This document shows, piece after piece, positions 37,153 through 50,598 of a DNA stretch of 64,000 bases. Both the position numbers and the translations under genes were made by a program. The DNA lies in assembly GCA_950295325.1 (NCBI GenBank), contig OX485809.1, positions 16,740,001 through 16,804,000 on the forward strand, given 5' to 3'. How positions within the stretch are numbered: the stretch's first letter is position 1; each line of letters begins with the position of its first letter. The notes beneath the pieces were generated by a model. That model was not told where the DNA came from, did not search any database, and worked only from the letters and a program-made list of their open reading frames with translations. This DNA comes from Polytrichum commune (taxonomy: Eukaryota > Streptophyta > Polytrichopsida > Polytrichales > Polytrichaceae).

Positions 37153-39109
37153 ATTTCACTAGGCAACAACTTGTGTATAGTACATGCTTCATTGAGAATG
37201 AACACTAAAATGACACATGTGACGATGAGATCAAACTATGTGCTTATAATATAGACACCAATCTAAACTCATTACTTAACATAATCGGAAGGGTCTCTGT
37301 GTGCTTTTGAAGCAAAAGAGTTAATCCAAATTGTCTTATTTGGTTTTTGGCATCTTGATTCTCAACTTTGATTTTGAAACTTGACATGGGAGTCTTCGTA
37401 GTTAGTAATTATGAACCGCACAAGGCAATTTCCAATACGCCACACTTATCCATGGGATTGAAACTCTAAGTGTCATCAGATTTGTAAAAATACATCACAA
37501 AGTGTTCGCACCTCAAGAGACATTTAGCATCATGAAAGATGGCATGACCGTGATCAACATACAGCTAACGGGCTCACACTCATGCCGGTACCTAGATACG
37601 GATGTTACTTCTATTATTTTATTCTAGCATCATGTACCTTATATCGAAGTCTACAAACTCAACGACAACCTTTCTAAAAGCTCCCTTCAAGATGAAATGA
37701 GTGCATTTAATCATTTACGAAACTCAAAGGCATTTAGGAGTTAAAGTGCCGGAAATAGGTCCCTCTAAAATAGATAGGTACCATAAATGGTGTACTAGAC
37801 CATGAAGAAGTAGATCGTCTACTTGACAATCAAAGAGTTTATATTAAACAAATGTCCATGGAGTTGGTGACATAAACTATGGCCTTGGTATAAGCACCTT
37901 AGTAGGTGACTAGTAACAAAGTGTGCGTTAAAGAGCATTCGGAAGCGGTAGATGATAGTGGAGGCATCGATGCAATAATAAAGATAGTGGAGGCATTGAT
38001 GCGATGATAAAGATAGTGGAGGCATGAGTTTCATGGTAAGTTATAGTTGCACTACCACTTGTGTAAGTTAGTGTACTTTAAAGTTAGAGCATGGCAGCCC
38101 TTGCAAATGTACTTCAAAATTATGCAGTTGACCAAGGCCCCAAACAATGAGCGAGCAGACCTGACAGCTACACTAATATGATATTTAGCGTCCCTTCCTA
38201 TTTGGAGTTACACAATGCTATTCATGTAAGCTTTTACCAAACAAAGTTGTTAGTGTTATATAATGTCCAACCAAACAACCAATTTGACTCTTTTTTTGAT
38301 AAACTATGAGATGTAGAGTAAATAGAATATTGCTTTGCACAATGATAACTAATTGAGGGTCTTTGAAGCTACTTTTGGTGTCAAATGAACCAAAAAGAAT
38401 AACCTCTAGGTTGCATACCATTGTAGTGCTTCTATATTGGATGAATGAGAGGTATGCACGTATGTGATAATTCTCTCCTTCCTTTCCACAAAACTTACTC
38501 AAATAGTGCCGATTTTGAATCTTGTCCATTGGTTTTTATTTATTTGTATATCATTGATTAGTAAGTGGGGTCGATTAACTTGTGGAGAATATACAAAGTT
38601 AACATAAGATTTGGGCGAACTAACGCATACACTCGTTCCTTGTTGGATACCTAAACCCTTGCCTCCAAGGAACAAGTGTGCAGGTTGCTTCACCCGAGTC
38701 GTTAACATAAATAAGTTAGCTTATCGGAGCCACACCTTGGATTTCATAGAAATGCAAGAGCAACCAGGACTTGCACTTTCACCCTGCAATTTTGCACGTG
38801 TCAAGTGAGTCCTCCAAAAAATGCGTTTTTGAATTTCTTTTTGCTTCAAATGTCGTCACTCGATTGGGACGGAAGTTCATGACATTATTCAACTGCTATT
38901 AGCTATTTCAATGACATTGGTACACCTCAGTTTATCATGTTGAATTTGCGCTACTAAGAAAATAAACAATGCATAATTTTGAATAATATATGGTGTATTC
39001 CCGGTCCCACCCAATGTACACACACAACTGAATAATGTTATGTTGTTCCTCTGCTCCTTGGTAATTAATTATGATGTTGACTAGGCTAAGCCAAGCACAT
39101 AATTTAAGC
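37153..39109. other. Intergenic, no gene seen
   Basis: AT-rich. It contains a small minisatellite (separate entry) and otherwise nothing recognisable on either strand. Confidence 0.5.
37954..38039. repeat. 29-bp minisatellite, about 2.9 units
   Basis: GATAGTGGAGGCAT recurs at 37954, 37983 and 38012. Confidence 0.9.
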
Positions 39110-40235
39110 ACAAAGGGTCATGAGTCATGACCATGAAAATTGTGAGGGGAGGGGCTCTTGAAACTCAATTGAAGGCCTTATTTAGGAATACTCAATTTCA
39201 ATTTTGTGTGGTCACGGGCTTTCAGGTGTATTTAGAAGGCATATGCAAGCAAGTTCTCAATTGGAGGCTATTTCAATATGGCTATAACATTGTACACATT
39301 GTATTATCAAGTGTTACGAGGTTTTAGAATGTCATGGTCTCCCAATTTTGTGCTAGCCACAATTCTTTGAGATGGGTTTGACGCATTTTACAATAGATTG
39401 TAGGATATGACACTTTGCATGTTGTGTAAGATTTCATGTAAGGTAGAGGGTGCTCAAACCAACACCCCATCCAAAACCAACACCTATAAATGCCTCCCAA
39501 TTGCCAACACTCTACAACCTTGAACCGTACCCGGCGGTGTAGGAGTGTCTGGGCCCACGGAGTGACGGTTTTAGGTGCCATTAGTGGTGCCACCTCATAG
39601 CGGCCTCCATGACCTTCATGTAGGGTCTGTAACGGGCTCCACTCTATCTCGGGTTGGTTCAAGGTGGGATTAGGGTGGCTTGTCAATGCCTATTCTAGCC
39701 ATTCTATTCACAACGCCAAGGAGGTAGGCCCACAAAGCACAAAAGGGTCATTTCCCGGGATGCAAGGTGATGGTTTTGCAAGCGAACCGGGAGGGATCAT
39801 GGAGGTAGCCCGTGTGGCTTTGCATACCATTACTACTTGGGCTTTGATGTAGTTTGGGTCTAGTACCCAACTATGTTGTGTTGGTTCTAGGCAATGAAGG
39901 TGGGGGTCCTCATCATATGTGAGGTTGCCATACACGGGGCCTATGGATTGGTATAAGGAAGCTAGTAGTTTTGACTTTGAATATTCATCAAATATTCAAT
40001 TGAGACTAAATTTATTTTTTCTTTCTTGATACCTATGTTTAGCCCAAAGGCTAATATGAATATATATATTTTATATATCAACCACATAGCCATATGTATG
40101 TGCAATAGCTTAAAGTGTTGGTTTAAGCACCCTCTACCTTAGGTCTTTCATCCATGCAAGCTTTCTTTCGGTTCTTTTAAGCCCTCAAGCTCCAATGTAA
40201 AGCGCCCATAAGAAGGAACTCCACAATTTCCACGA
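39110..40235. mobile_element. Diverged copy of the 41-43 kb element family, split by an insertion
   Basis: GTCATGACCATGAAAATTGTG, a GGTCACGGGC motif, ATGTCATGGTCTCCC and ATTTCATGTA are parallel to 41205-41530. After the insertion the parallel resumes with CATCCATG, TCCG/TTCG and CCCTCAAG. The family ends themselves are decayed here. Confidence 0.55.
39441..40139. mobile_element. TA-flanked TIR element nested in an older element, 699 bp
   Basis: The left end AGGTAGAGGGTGCTCAAACC and the inverted right end AGGTAGAGGGTGCTTAAACC differ at one base, and both continue AACAC. TA flanks both sides (39439-39440 and 40140-40141). Related DNA at about 41529-41532 lacks the insertion, which supports the TA target. 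A TA target fits the Tc1/mariner (Stowaway-like) group. No transposase is inside. Confidence 0.8.
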
Positions 40236-41182
40236 TCATGCTCCCATTCACCACCACCTTAATTTGATCTTATGCGGTTGTATGTCTTTATTATTTCCGG
40301 CACGGCCCCTTCATGCACAAATCCTTTGTAATATATTATTTTTAAATTTAGGTCAACCTTTGACCCTCATCAAAATTGAATTTTCAACTATGTATTAAGG
40401 GGAGCAATCCTTGCTTCGTTACTTTCCTCATTGCGACACTTGTATAGGAATAGCATGTTTGTAAGTTGTGCTTCTAAGAGTATGCACCACAAAGACATGC
40501 GTATAAAAAATATTAGACTATGTGCTCAAAATATGATAATTGATAGATTTCACAATCAACATAATTGGGAGGGGACATATAGGATCATTTGATGAACATG
40601 ACAATCTTCAAAATTGATTATGAAGAAGTCAATCATCCAAGCTCCAAGAATTATGAGGAGAGTGGATGTGTCTTGACATTGGATATGCTAACCATGTTGT
40701 ATAAATCGCTAGTCGGAAGAAAAATAATCATTTTAGGGTGGTCTACTTTATAGTGACAAGGGTTTATTAGTATTGTTTTTTGGGTGACATAAAGCCAATG
40801 CGCCCAATGGTAGACGAGTTTGATTTGGTTACCTATCTTCATTGGACACTTAAAACTGAGGGGTATGTGGTTGGGTGTGACTTCAAGGACGGATACCAAA
40901 CAAACATGTGTAAAAAAAAAGATTGGGTGGTGTGCTCAAAATAAGACAATTATTCTAGGATTCAATAGTTAATAGACATGTACGATCATTTAGTGAGCAT
41001 GAGAATCCTCACTTTGATAATGAAGAAGATATTCATACGATCTCCGAAAAATCATGAGGAAAGTGGTTGCGGCCTCATTTTGGATTCTGCTAATCATGTT
41101 GTACAAATTGTGGGCTTCATATCCTAGGAGAAGTGGGCTAGACAAAAAAGGTAACCATGTAAGACTTATATGCATGAACTTA
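40236..41182. other. Intergenic, no gene seen
   Basis: AT-rich. AAATATGATAATTGATAGATT...CGATCATTT-like stretches appear twice (about 40530-40710 and 40940-41110), including GATTATGAAGAAG/GATAATGAAGAAG, suggesting an old duplication. Confidence 0.5.
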
Positions 41183-42174
41183 GGGCCACTTCACACATGA
41201 GCCAAGAGCCGTGACCATGAAATTGTGAGTGCCCAAAAGAAAGTGTCCATAGGCCAATTCAAGACACCTACAAAATCATGTAGTGTGGTCACGGACCCTC
41301 ACGTGCAGTGTGAAGTTATATGTGACCGTGCCCTCAACCAAATGCTATTTCAATGAATTTCTTTTCACGCGGGTCCTCACACATGATAAAATAGAATAAA
41401 TCAAGAGTCATGAGCGTACGGAGTGCCATGGTCTCCCGGTTTTGTATTAGGCCTACCTCCAAGAGGTGGTTTTGGAAAATAATCTAAGTGACCATGAAAC
41501 ACGATCCTTTGATGCCATGTAAGAATCCATGTAGACTTTACATCCATCTTGCATTCACATACTCCGTTGGTCCCTCAAGCGTAGCGTGGAGCGAGCTTGG
41601 ACCGGCTCCACCTTTTCCACCAATGAGAGTGCTTGAAGTGGACTAGTCACGGGCTCTCAAGGCCGTATCATGGGTGTTGGGAAAGCCATTTTATGTAGTC
41701 TTGGTCCCTCAAGCATAGTGTGAAGTGAGAATGAACCATGTTGCAGGACCATTGCATATTTTGTTGGCGGAAAAAGAGAGGAGGACTTGGTTTAATATAA
41801 CATGTCTCAAACTTTATTAATTTAAGAGAATTGCTTGGCGGTGTTTGTCTATCCTGTAATATGTTATGGAGTTTGCCTTAAAATATGTCATGCTAAAGGA
41901 TAAAAATATTAAAAAAGGTGTGGTCTCCTAGAATTTGGGCTAGGCCCACCTCTTGGAGGTGGGTCTAACACAAATTAGGGTAGACCATACACCCTTATCC
42001 ATACCCTGCCATGTAGGACTCCATGTAGACTTTTCATCCACAAACTTTTGTTTAAATCTTTAGACCTTCACCTCCTAGTGTGAAGTAAACTTGGACGGTC
42101 TCCGCCTTTTTGACCAATGAGAGCTCTTACGTTGCCATGGTCAAGGGCCTTCAGCCTTGTGTGTGAAGTGACCC
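41183..42174. mobile_element. Harbinger/Tourist-like element A, 992 bp, TTA duplication
   Basis: TTA lies on both sides (41180-41182 and 42175-42177). The left end is GGGCCACTTCACACATGAG; the inverted right end is GGGTCACTTCACACACAAGG. The interior contains two related halves, each with a CCATGGTCTCCC/GTGGTCTCCTAG motif, CCATGTAGAC and CCAATGAGAG, so one family member seems duplicated or nested in another. No transposase is seen. Confidence 0.75.
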
Positions 42175-42565
42175 TTAAGGGTGTCACACTATTGTGTTTC
42201 ATTGTCGCCTTCAAATGCGACCACCTATCACATTCAAGTCATCGAATATATACTAAATTTGAAATTTGAAGTGAAATTGACCCCACTTGTTAGGCTATTA
42301 ATCGCCTATACAGCATCTACCTGATTTATCAACTCCCTCACTGGTATTGCTCAACGTACACATGCTTGAGTGGAGAGTGTACGTATGCCTTACTTATAAA
42401 TGGACACTATCCAAAGGGGATGAATTATATGCTACATTAACGAGTGGACCTCTCATCCATCCAACATAAAAACTTGATTTTGTATAGGTTTTATTTTTTA
42501 GTACATAAACTATCTAAGACAAAAGGTAAAAAAAAAAAAAAAAACCCAACATTAAAATGTGTTAA

Positions 42566-43079
42566 GGGTCACTTCACACACAAGCCTGAAGGCCAGTGAC
42601 CATTGTAATCTAAAAGCTCTCATTGGTCGAAAGGGCAGAGACCATCCAAGTTCACTTCACACACGAAGGTGAAGGCCTAAAGGCCTAAAGAAGACTTCAT
42701 GGATGAAAAGTCTACATGGAGTCCTACATGGTGGAATATGGATAATGTTCCATGGCTTTTTTAAATAACTTTTCATGTAGGACAAATTTCAAGACAGATT
42801 GCAGGGCGGATTCCAAGACAGACAAACACCACCAAGTAATTTTCTCAAATTGATAGAGTTTGAGACATATTATATTGAACCAAATCCTCCCCTCTTTTTC
42901 CCGCCAACAAAATATGCAATGGTCCCACAACATGGTCCATTCTCACTTCACACTATGCTTGAGGGCCCGTGACTACATAAATCGGCTTTCCCAACACCCA
43001 TGATACGGCCTTTTGGATGAGAGTCAAGGGTCCTCACCATTACAGGGTCATGGCTCTTGGTTCATGTGTGAAGTGGACC
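42566..43079. mobile_element. Harbinger/Tourist-like element B, inverted relative to A, 514 bp
   Basis: TAA lies on both sides (42563-42565 and 43080-43082). The left end is GGGTCACTTCACACACAAGC; the inverted right end is GGTCCACTTCACACATGAAC. Its content is the reverse complement of much of element A (for example AGTCTACATGGAGTCCTACA and CAACAAAATATGCAATGGTC), so A and B form a 1.9-kb inverted repeat with a ~390-bp spacer. Confidence 0.78.
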
Positions 43080-43335
43080 TAAGAATCTTGGAATATGGGA
43101 CTACTTTGAGGGGAGGCAGAGCTCCTTGGCACACAACACCGCCATGTCAAGAGTAACCAAGAGGTCCAAACCCCACCATAGACAACCCACTCAATCAAGG
43201 ACTACCCCCTAAGCCACCAAGTGACCACACCAAGGGGCGCACTACACTAAATACAATAATTAGTGTCATATGCTATTTTATGTCACTTTGGTAACCTTTT
43301 GGATGACACTTCTTATGTATAAGTGAACAAAAAAT

Positions 43336-43595
43336 GTCATGAATGATGGATGAGTTCATCCATTGGCCACAACCTTACCTTCTCTTGTCAACAACTTGTG
43401 ATGAAACATTCTCATAGATGATTGAAATTTGGATTGAAAGATCACTTGGGAAGTGACAATAATTGCAACATTGTAAATCTATAATCCCCCGAAAAAATAC
43501 AAGGAATAACAAATAACGTTGGGTTAACAATTAGTGTTGGTGACATCGTACCGTGCTTTACAATCAATATTGAGCAAGACAATTAGAATTGGATT
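43336..43595 (+). repeat. Dispersed repeat pair with 34975-35240
   Basis: Carries GATGGATGAGTTCATCCATT, CTTCTCTTGTCAACAACTTG and a GAGCAAGACAATTAGAATTG end, in the same order as the partner copy. No gene. Confidence 0.7.
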
Positions 43596-44109
43596 TTTCT
43601 TCATGACACCCTCTATTGTTTTATTAGGTATTTAAATATAGAATATCAAGATGGGATCTTCAATTCTTATCATTAAAGTATTGCTCAAAAGGTAATGGCT
43701 AAATATGCTTTGGACGTAGATTTCATGACCTTAAACATTTTGAAGTTGGAAAAATTTCCTTCATATTCTTTGAGTTCGTCATAAGCTTGAGGGCACCATT
43801 ACAAAAATTTGTAGAAAATATAATATAATCATATTTTAAACATATATCAGACAATTACGTGTTCAATATACCTACTTGCACACTACTAGCATTTTCATTG
43901 AAAATATGGCCAACATGACGCACCATTAGTATTCCTTCAACACTTTGGGATCCGCATCGGAAGGTGGAGCCTTTTTGGATATGTCTATAATGTCCCAAAG
44001 GTCTATGGGAGCCAAAACCATCTCCATTTTGAACTTCCAAAGGTTACATTTCTCTTTGTGGAACTTGTCCATGACTCTAGCTGCTCCGCTATCAAGATAT
44101 GTCATCTTC

Positions 44110-45420
44110 CACTCCAAGAATGGGTTCGTTCAAACTAGATCCTCTTCATCTCAAAAGAATCTCAAGACAGTCAAATTATTCAAATAAAATCTAGCTACTT
44201 AACCTCAATTATGCCTCACACTCTCAAATACTTCAAGTCGTATCTTCTACACCTCAAGAGAAGTATTAAGACACTCAAATCACTCAACCAATATCTTATT
44301 CACCTCAAAGGTGCCTTACACTCTCAAATACCTCAAGTTAGATCTTCTCCACCTCAAGAGAGATTCTAAGACATTCAAATCACTCAAACAAGATCCTCTT
44401 CATCTCAAACGTGCCTTACACTCTTAAATACCTCAAGTCATGTCTTTTACACCTCAAGAGAAGTCTTAACACATTCAAATCATTCGTACAAGATCTTTTT
44501 CTCCTCAAATGATTACCTTATGCCTCAAATATGTTTTCCATCACTCAAAACACTCAAGTATGCTCCTTTTGAGCTCAAAGAACTAGCCTATCTCTTAAGT
44601 CAATGTTTCAACATTCAAATGACCAAGTCATATCGTTTCAAACTCCAAATGAACCCTCTTGCCTTCAAACATTATGGTTCCATATCCACTCAAATAAGGT
44701 CCATGTGGACTCAAAAATGCTCTTGTGGTGTCAAATAAACTTTTAGACTCTTAAATCATTCAAGTCATATCCAATTCAAAACAATTAAAAGTTCTTGCTT
44801 TTAAATATGTCCTAGAATAATCAAATCATTGAAGTCATTCTTCTTCACCTCAAATGAGTCCATTTCCTTTTCAAGATGCTTAAAAATAGTATAAGTAATC
44901 AAATTAAATCTCACACACCTCAAATAAGTTCATTTGCTCTCAAATGTGTGTTAGGACTTTTAATCACCCAAGTTAGTTTTTGTTTCATTCAAATGAATGC
45001 TTTTTCTCTCAAATATGCCCTTCGTACTTTCCAGTCACTCGAATCATATGCTCTTGAACCAAAATCACATTTAAAGCACTCACATAAGTTTTTCCACATT
45101 TAAGGCATTCAAACAACAATTCCTTCAACTCAAAACACCTTGAATGGTTTAAAACAAGTCTTTCCAAATTCAATCCTCACAAATTAGCCTTAAAACATTC
45201 AAAACATTCGAGTCATATGCTTTTCAATTCTAAACACCTCAAAACCTCACAAATAAGTTTATCAACATTCAAAACACTTAAATCAAATCATTGAAAAGTC
45301 TAAACATCTCCAAACCTCTCAAAATAAGTTTCTCCATACTCAAAACACTCAAGTCATATGCTTTGAAAGTCTAAACACCTCCAAACCTCTCAAATAAGCC
45401 TCTCAACCCTCAAGGCTCAG
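44110..45420. repeat. 1.3-kb CTCAAA-rich degenerate tandem region
   Basis: CTCAAA or TTCAAA recurs every 10-30 bases on the + strand. The first part has units of ~100 bp (CCTTACACTCTCAAATACC-type motif near 44213, 44314 and 44414). The last part has units of ~70 bp (CCTCTCAAATAAGTTTCTCC-type motif near 45245, 45315 and 45383). The strand bias is strong: few G, many C, A and T. Open frames across it are a by-product of low complexity. Confidence 0.7.
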
Positions 45421-47859
45421 AAGTGAACATTGTTTGCATCAAACAAATATTTAAACAAAAGGAAAACACAAAGAAACACTTACAACAACCAAATGTGCAC
45501 TCGGACACCTCCAATGCCTTGAAGTGACAACTCCTCAAGATCCACTCCACAACCTCAAAGCAATCAAATTTAAAGGCACTTCACTTGTATGCGTGGGCCC
45601 AAATCTATTATAACTAATAGGATTAGAGCAATCGAATGCTCCACCTTCAACACTTTCAAGTAGTGTCATAAACTGATACAAAGTCCTTTATACATACCAT
45701 AGCCTAAAGAATCGCTCCTTGTTGTAAAGAACATAACCACTAGTCCTCTCAACTAGGGTAGAATGATATGAATATGGATGAGTCCATAATCCTTAATACA
45801 TTTTAAGATAATTGTCCTCTTGGGCAAAGTTAAAAGAATAGTGTCTTTGGGTCTCTCGAAAGAAAGAAAGAAAGAAAGGGGAAAAAAAAAAAAAAACACA
45901 TGCACACTCACACACACACCTACTCTTTTCTTCCATCTCACTTAGTATGTTTCTTGGGGCTACAACCCTTCCTATCAAACCATAGTCTTTCAAAGTCTTC
46001 CTTTCTCTATCTCCTAGGCTATGGCCTAGATCTTGGCACAAGTTATTTCTTTTAATTTATTTTCACATTTTTTTCTCATTGAAGCAAAAAATCCAAAATT
46101 TGACTCTATAGAAGGTATGCTTGTGTACATTGATTTCCTCTCTCTATTCATGGTCCATGGGTTTTAGATTTCTTATAAAGTCCATATTAAGTTAGATGGG
46201 TGTTAAATGTTTGCGTTTTCAAACTAACCCACTTATCCTTGACATGAAACATGCAATTGGTGCGAGATGGTGCACTATCCTCATAACTTCTGGGGGTCAT
46301 AGGGATATCTTCTTCAATATCAAATTGAATAAAATATAACATGTAATAATGTCTCAATGAGCCTCACAACCCATTGCCACACCATTTTCTTGCACTCACA
46401 TGATATGAGATATTTCGCATTCGTATTGTGTCGTTGCTCTTGGTTGAACTCGTCGTTGTTCCACTTAATCCCAATGGTCCACAAAGTGATGCAACATGGA
46501 AAATGCCAAAATTTATATTTGAATAAAACTAGGCCAAGGTCCAATTTATTATAACAACATGTTGAATTGTATAGTAGGAACATTCGGTAAGTTCTTCATG
46601 GGTAATAATCATCATGTTAAAATGTCAATTATTTGATTAGATCCCAAACCACAATTTGTTTGAAATTATAGTCAACCAAGAGGAGATTCTTCCATTTTCG
46701 ATTGCAAGGGGAGGGCTAGAAATGTAATTTGTGAGGATTTGTTTTACCAAAATTAGTGGTGTAGTCTAAGAAAACAACGTTCTCCAACTGTTTTAATCTA
46801 GCGTAAACCCATTGTAAGGTAAATCCTTTGCCATAGGAGTGTCAATGACGGACCTCATGAAAGTAATATTTACGACCGCCAAAATGATTAAGCTCGTCCA
46901 CTGTGCTCCTATAGTGGTGTCCCTTTGTGTAGCATTAGACTGAGAGTAATAAGGCGTATTGCACTACAATGATATACATGTGGTAGAGGGTGGCATACCA
47001 TTTTAAAGTCTACAATAGGGTCAGGTTGTCTTTCCCACTGTAGAGACTCGCCCAAGAACTTAATTTAGGGAGATCCTCATCCTCCTCCAAATAGGTTGTC
47101 GTTCGTTAAGGATACTAATAGTGAGATCCTTTTGCATATCATCTTCCACCAACTGGAAGCCAAACATTGTTCGTGCCTCTTGCCACAAAAAGGTACCCGT
47201 ATCCCAAACATCAAAGGTTGTTTAAAAACAATCCTTGGCTCCAATGTAGGAGCACGTGTTGCAAACAAAGTCAAGACATTTTGTCCACCAAATGTTGGCA
47301 CGAAAGACCCCACAAAGGTCACGTGGGGGAATATGCCTAAGTCCTACAACCACAATGTACCAAGCCTTGGAAACATGGCCACTAGGTTCAAACCCTCGAT
47401 GGGAACATAGTTGGGAGTCAAACTTGAAAAGATATCAAAGGCTTTCTAGGTTTGGGAGTTGGGGACACATCCTAGTCCCCAACTACCTCCATGTTGATGT
47501 TCGAAACTAGTGAGCATGTTTCCAAACCGGAGAGGTAGTCGGGGATTAGATGGGACCGGGTGTCATGCTTTCACTAGAATGATTTGTAGGTTAGGAGTCC
47601 TCGGTTGTAATGTTTGAATATTCCATTTGGTATGGAGGTTGGTCTTGGCCGCTTATGGGACACCAAATCCAAACCACCACACCTCTTTTTTCCTTACAAG
47701 AGTCCCTCCATGTGAGTTGCTATTTACCAAAGCAAAGGGTATTTCCTAATTACTCATATGATTTTAAAAGTAATTTGGGCACGCCCTACCCAAATTGTAA
47801 TAAAATACCATATGGTAGATAGCAAGATGTGGTTACCTATGTCCGGGAAGAACCGGCGG
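45421..47859. other. Intergenic, no gene seen
   Basis: Contains a GAAA repeat (about 45859-45879) followed by an A-run. The longest open frame (about 47096-47410) shows no recognisable motif. Confidence 0.5.
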
Positions 47860-48080
47860 TTAGTTGCAGATGAACCGGTTGAGTTTGAGAAATAACTGGA
47901 TGAAGTTGGAGACTTCAAGAGAGTTACTCATCATTTTGGAAGAATCTATAGAAGAATATACCTCAAAGGAATAAAGCGAAATTGGACGATGTCAACATGT
48001 AACCGGCTTGTTTTAAGAACCACAAGGATCTTGACCGACTATGCCCAAAAACTTTCCGGGCACCAATGAACGGGTAGTGT
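47860..48080 (+). repeat. Dispersed repeat related to 54185-54480
   Basis: GTTAGTTGCAGATGAACCGG, TTGAGTTTGAG, GGAGACTTC, ATCAACATGTAAC-like and CGACTATGCCCA stretches are in the same order as the later copy. A shorter echo (GTTAGTTACAAGCTAGCTGG) starts near 48085. Non-coding. Confidence 0.65.
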
Positions 48081-50598
48081 CGGCAGTTAGTTACAAGCTA
48101 GCTGGTTGATTTTGAGAAATTCTGAATGAAATAGAAATGTTTAGGAAGGGGTTCCGGAAGAAAAACAAGGTTTTCGGAAATGGGCCGATTAGGAAAAAAA
48201 AAATGTCGGCATTTAGACAAGCTACCCTAGAGTATCCACGGCAAACTACCGATTGAAAGGTATTTTTCATAGCGGGCAACCGACCAGACATATACTTTTT
48301 AGGAATTTTTTTAATACTATGCAAACTTGGAGACTTGGAGACTTGGAGTTACCATTGCCTTGCTAGCTTGTGCTTTAGGGTTAGTTGCTTGCTGCCACAA
48401 CTTGCATTTTTGTTACCATTTTGAGTTTTTTAATGCTTGACTTCTTGAATCGCTGACTCGTTGAGTGATTGACTATGTGCCACTCCGACATCTCTTGTTT
48501 CACATCTGGAGCTCTCAGCGCACAAAACCGCCATCGGAAAATACTTGGACCCTTTGTGGTGCTTATATTTTCTCAAGGCTAGATCCTTAGCCCTACGTTG
48601 AGGGGCTTTGCCAGGTTCAACTCCTACTAAGGATATTATTTAGACCAAAAAAGATAGATTGAATGCCAACATTTTAAAACCATGAACATGGGGGGGGGGG
48701 AGGAACAAATGACAATGAAACTTGAAGGGAAAATAAGTAAAGAGGGAAAAATAACCATCACCGAAATACAAAACCGGCCCCAATTTAAACATTTAGGAAA
48801 TTGGATAAATGAAAAAAAAATGATGGGCTAATTGCCTAAATACATTAGGAAGTGGGGAATATCAACTGATAAAATTTGCACTCTCTAGGCCCAGATCTGG
48901 GTAAAATTTGAAAAATTTGAGCCACCTCCTAGAAGCTAGGAAATTATCCATTTTCTCTACAAAACTGCCCGGACTTTGTCGGGCACTGGTGGTTACATAT
49001 GTTATGTTTCAACAAGATCAAGAGTTTGGTACCGGCAACAATAATAATGGAGTTGCGCCTACATCACTTATGAAGAGTTCAAGAGGAAGAAAGGACATTC
49101 TTCAAAATGACATGGCCAAAGAATGTAAAGGAGAGTTGGGAGAAGATCATTGAGAAGTTCTTGAGAAAGGTATGAAACTTCATATCAAAGTGTGCTCATA
49201 AATACCCCAAATTATTTCATATATGTTTCGTCTTGTTTGATGATTTGGGAAAATTCCACATGATATTATATGCACCTAAGATGGCTATAAGTTTTCAACA
49301 ATGTTCAGTCCAAGTACCCCCTCATGGTTAGTCAACCAAGCAACATTTTACCCATACTTCATTGAAAATTGTGATAATTTATTTAATGTACCAAATCACG
49401 CATTCTCATTGCACATGAAATCCAATTGATAAGTGTTTCGATTACTTTATTGCATGTACAATCCATATGACACTATGTTGAAAGAAAACAATAAATGTAT
49501 ATATAAATATAAAATATACATACCTAACTTTTTTTGATAAACACATACCTTGAATGTATTGAATTCTAATGTGGATGGAGAACTCCACCTCTTTCATTCT
49601 AGATTACAATATACATAATGGTTGTTGAATATCTCCTCCACTCTCTCTATATAATTCTATCCTTGATACTCAAGACACTCAACTTCAAGTAATATAAAAT
49701 TTAACATTTGATGATTGTCTCTCTCCCTTGATGTCACCCAATTCACCTAGAAGCTAATTATAAGTTTTCTTAATAATTCCTCTTCAACCAAGTAGAACTT
49801 GAGTTCTTCTCAACAAAAAATGAAGAGAAGAAAGAATATTAATATATAATATGTATATTTCTCTTTGAAATGTCATCTCTATTTCTCCACCGTGGCTAGA
49901 CACTAGTTGCATAATAAGCAAATTGAAGCATTTAGCTCAAGTAAGGAGGAAGTGAAAGGAAGTGAGAGTTGGACACTAGAGGATAAATAGACATTTCCCT
50001 CATAGAATGTCAAATTGTCTTATCATAAAACATCATGCTACCACTTTCTTTTCTTTTCTTTTTCTTTTCTTTTCTTTAATTTTACGTCTAGGAGGATTGC
50101 CGAATTTGTGACATAGTTCATGACATCCACAAATTGTTGGTTGCGGCTAGTAATAAGGATGGCCTAAATATTCAACAAGCTTTCGAATTCATGTGTGTAT
50201 TCACCCATAGATCTTACAATACAAATACGGACAATCCCAAATATGGATATTATTTTCTACTCACACATGAATGTGAGTTCATTTTACCAAAGTACATGTG
50301 ATGTATCAATTGTATTGTGACCAAGGAACAAAAATTCAAATTTGTGAATCACAAACCCGCCCTAGCTTTTGGGAAACCCGTTTATGATTAACGTTCCCAT
50401 TAACCAAGTTTCTCATAGGGCCTTTCTAAATGACCCTCCATGTGTATATGGAGCTTGTAGATGCTATAGGTTATTTAATTATTTAATTAATTTTAAAGTC
50501 ATTTCATGTTCAACACCCATAAACCTATCACCTATCAAGAAGTGTGGTACAATTCCAATCTTCCAAAATCTACTATTCCCAGGGAAGATTGGTCATGG
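48081..50598. other. Intergenic, no gene seen
   Basis: AT-rich, with a G-run near 48690, AT-repeat stretches around 49495-49520 and 49840-49860, and a TTTCT/TTTC run at about 50045-50076. No coding motif. Confidence 0.5.

Noticed and set aside
44520-45103. Open frames of 72-75 codons
   Set aside because: They arise from the CTCAAA-rich repeat region.
47389-47400. GGTTCAAACCC resembling a tRNA B box
   Set aside because: No A box at the right spacing and no cloverleaf.
47096-47410. 104-codon open frame
   Set aside because: No family motif, and no splice or codon-use support.
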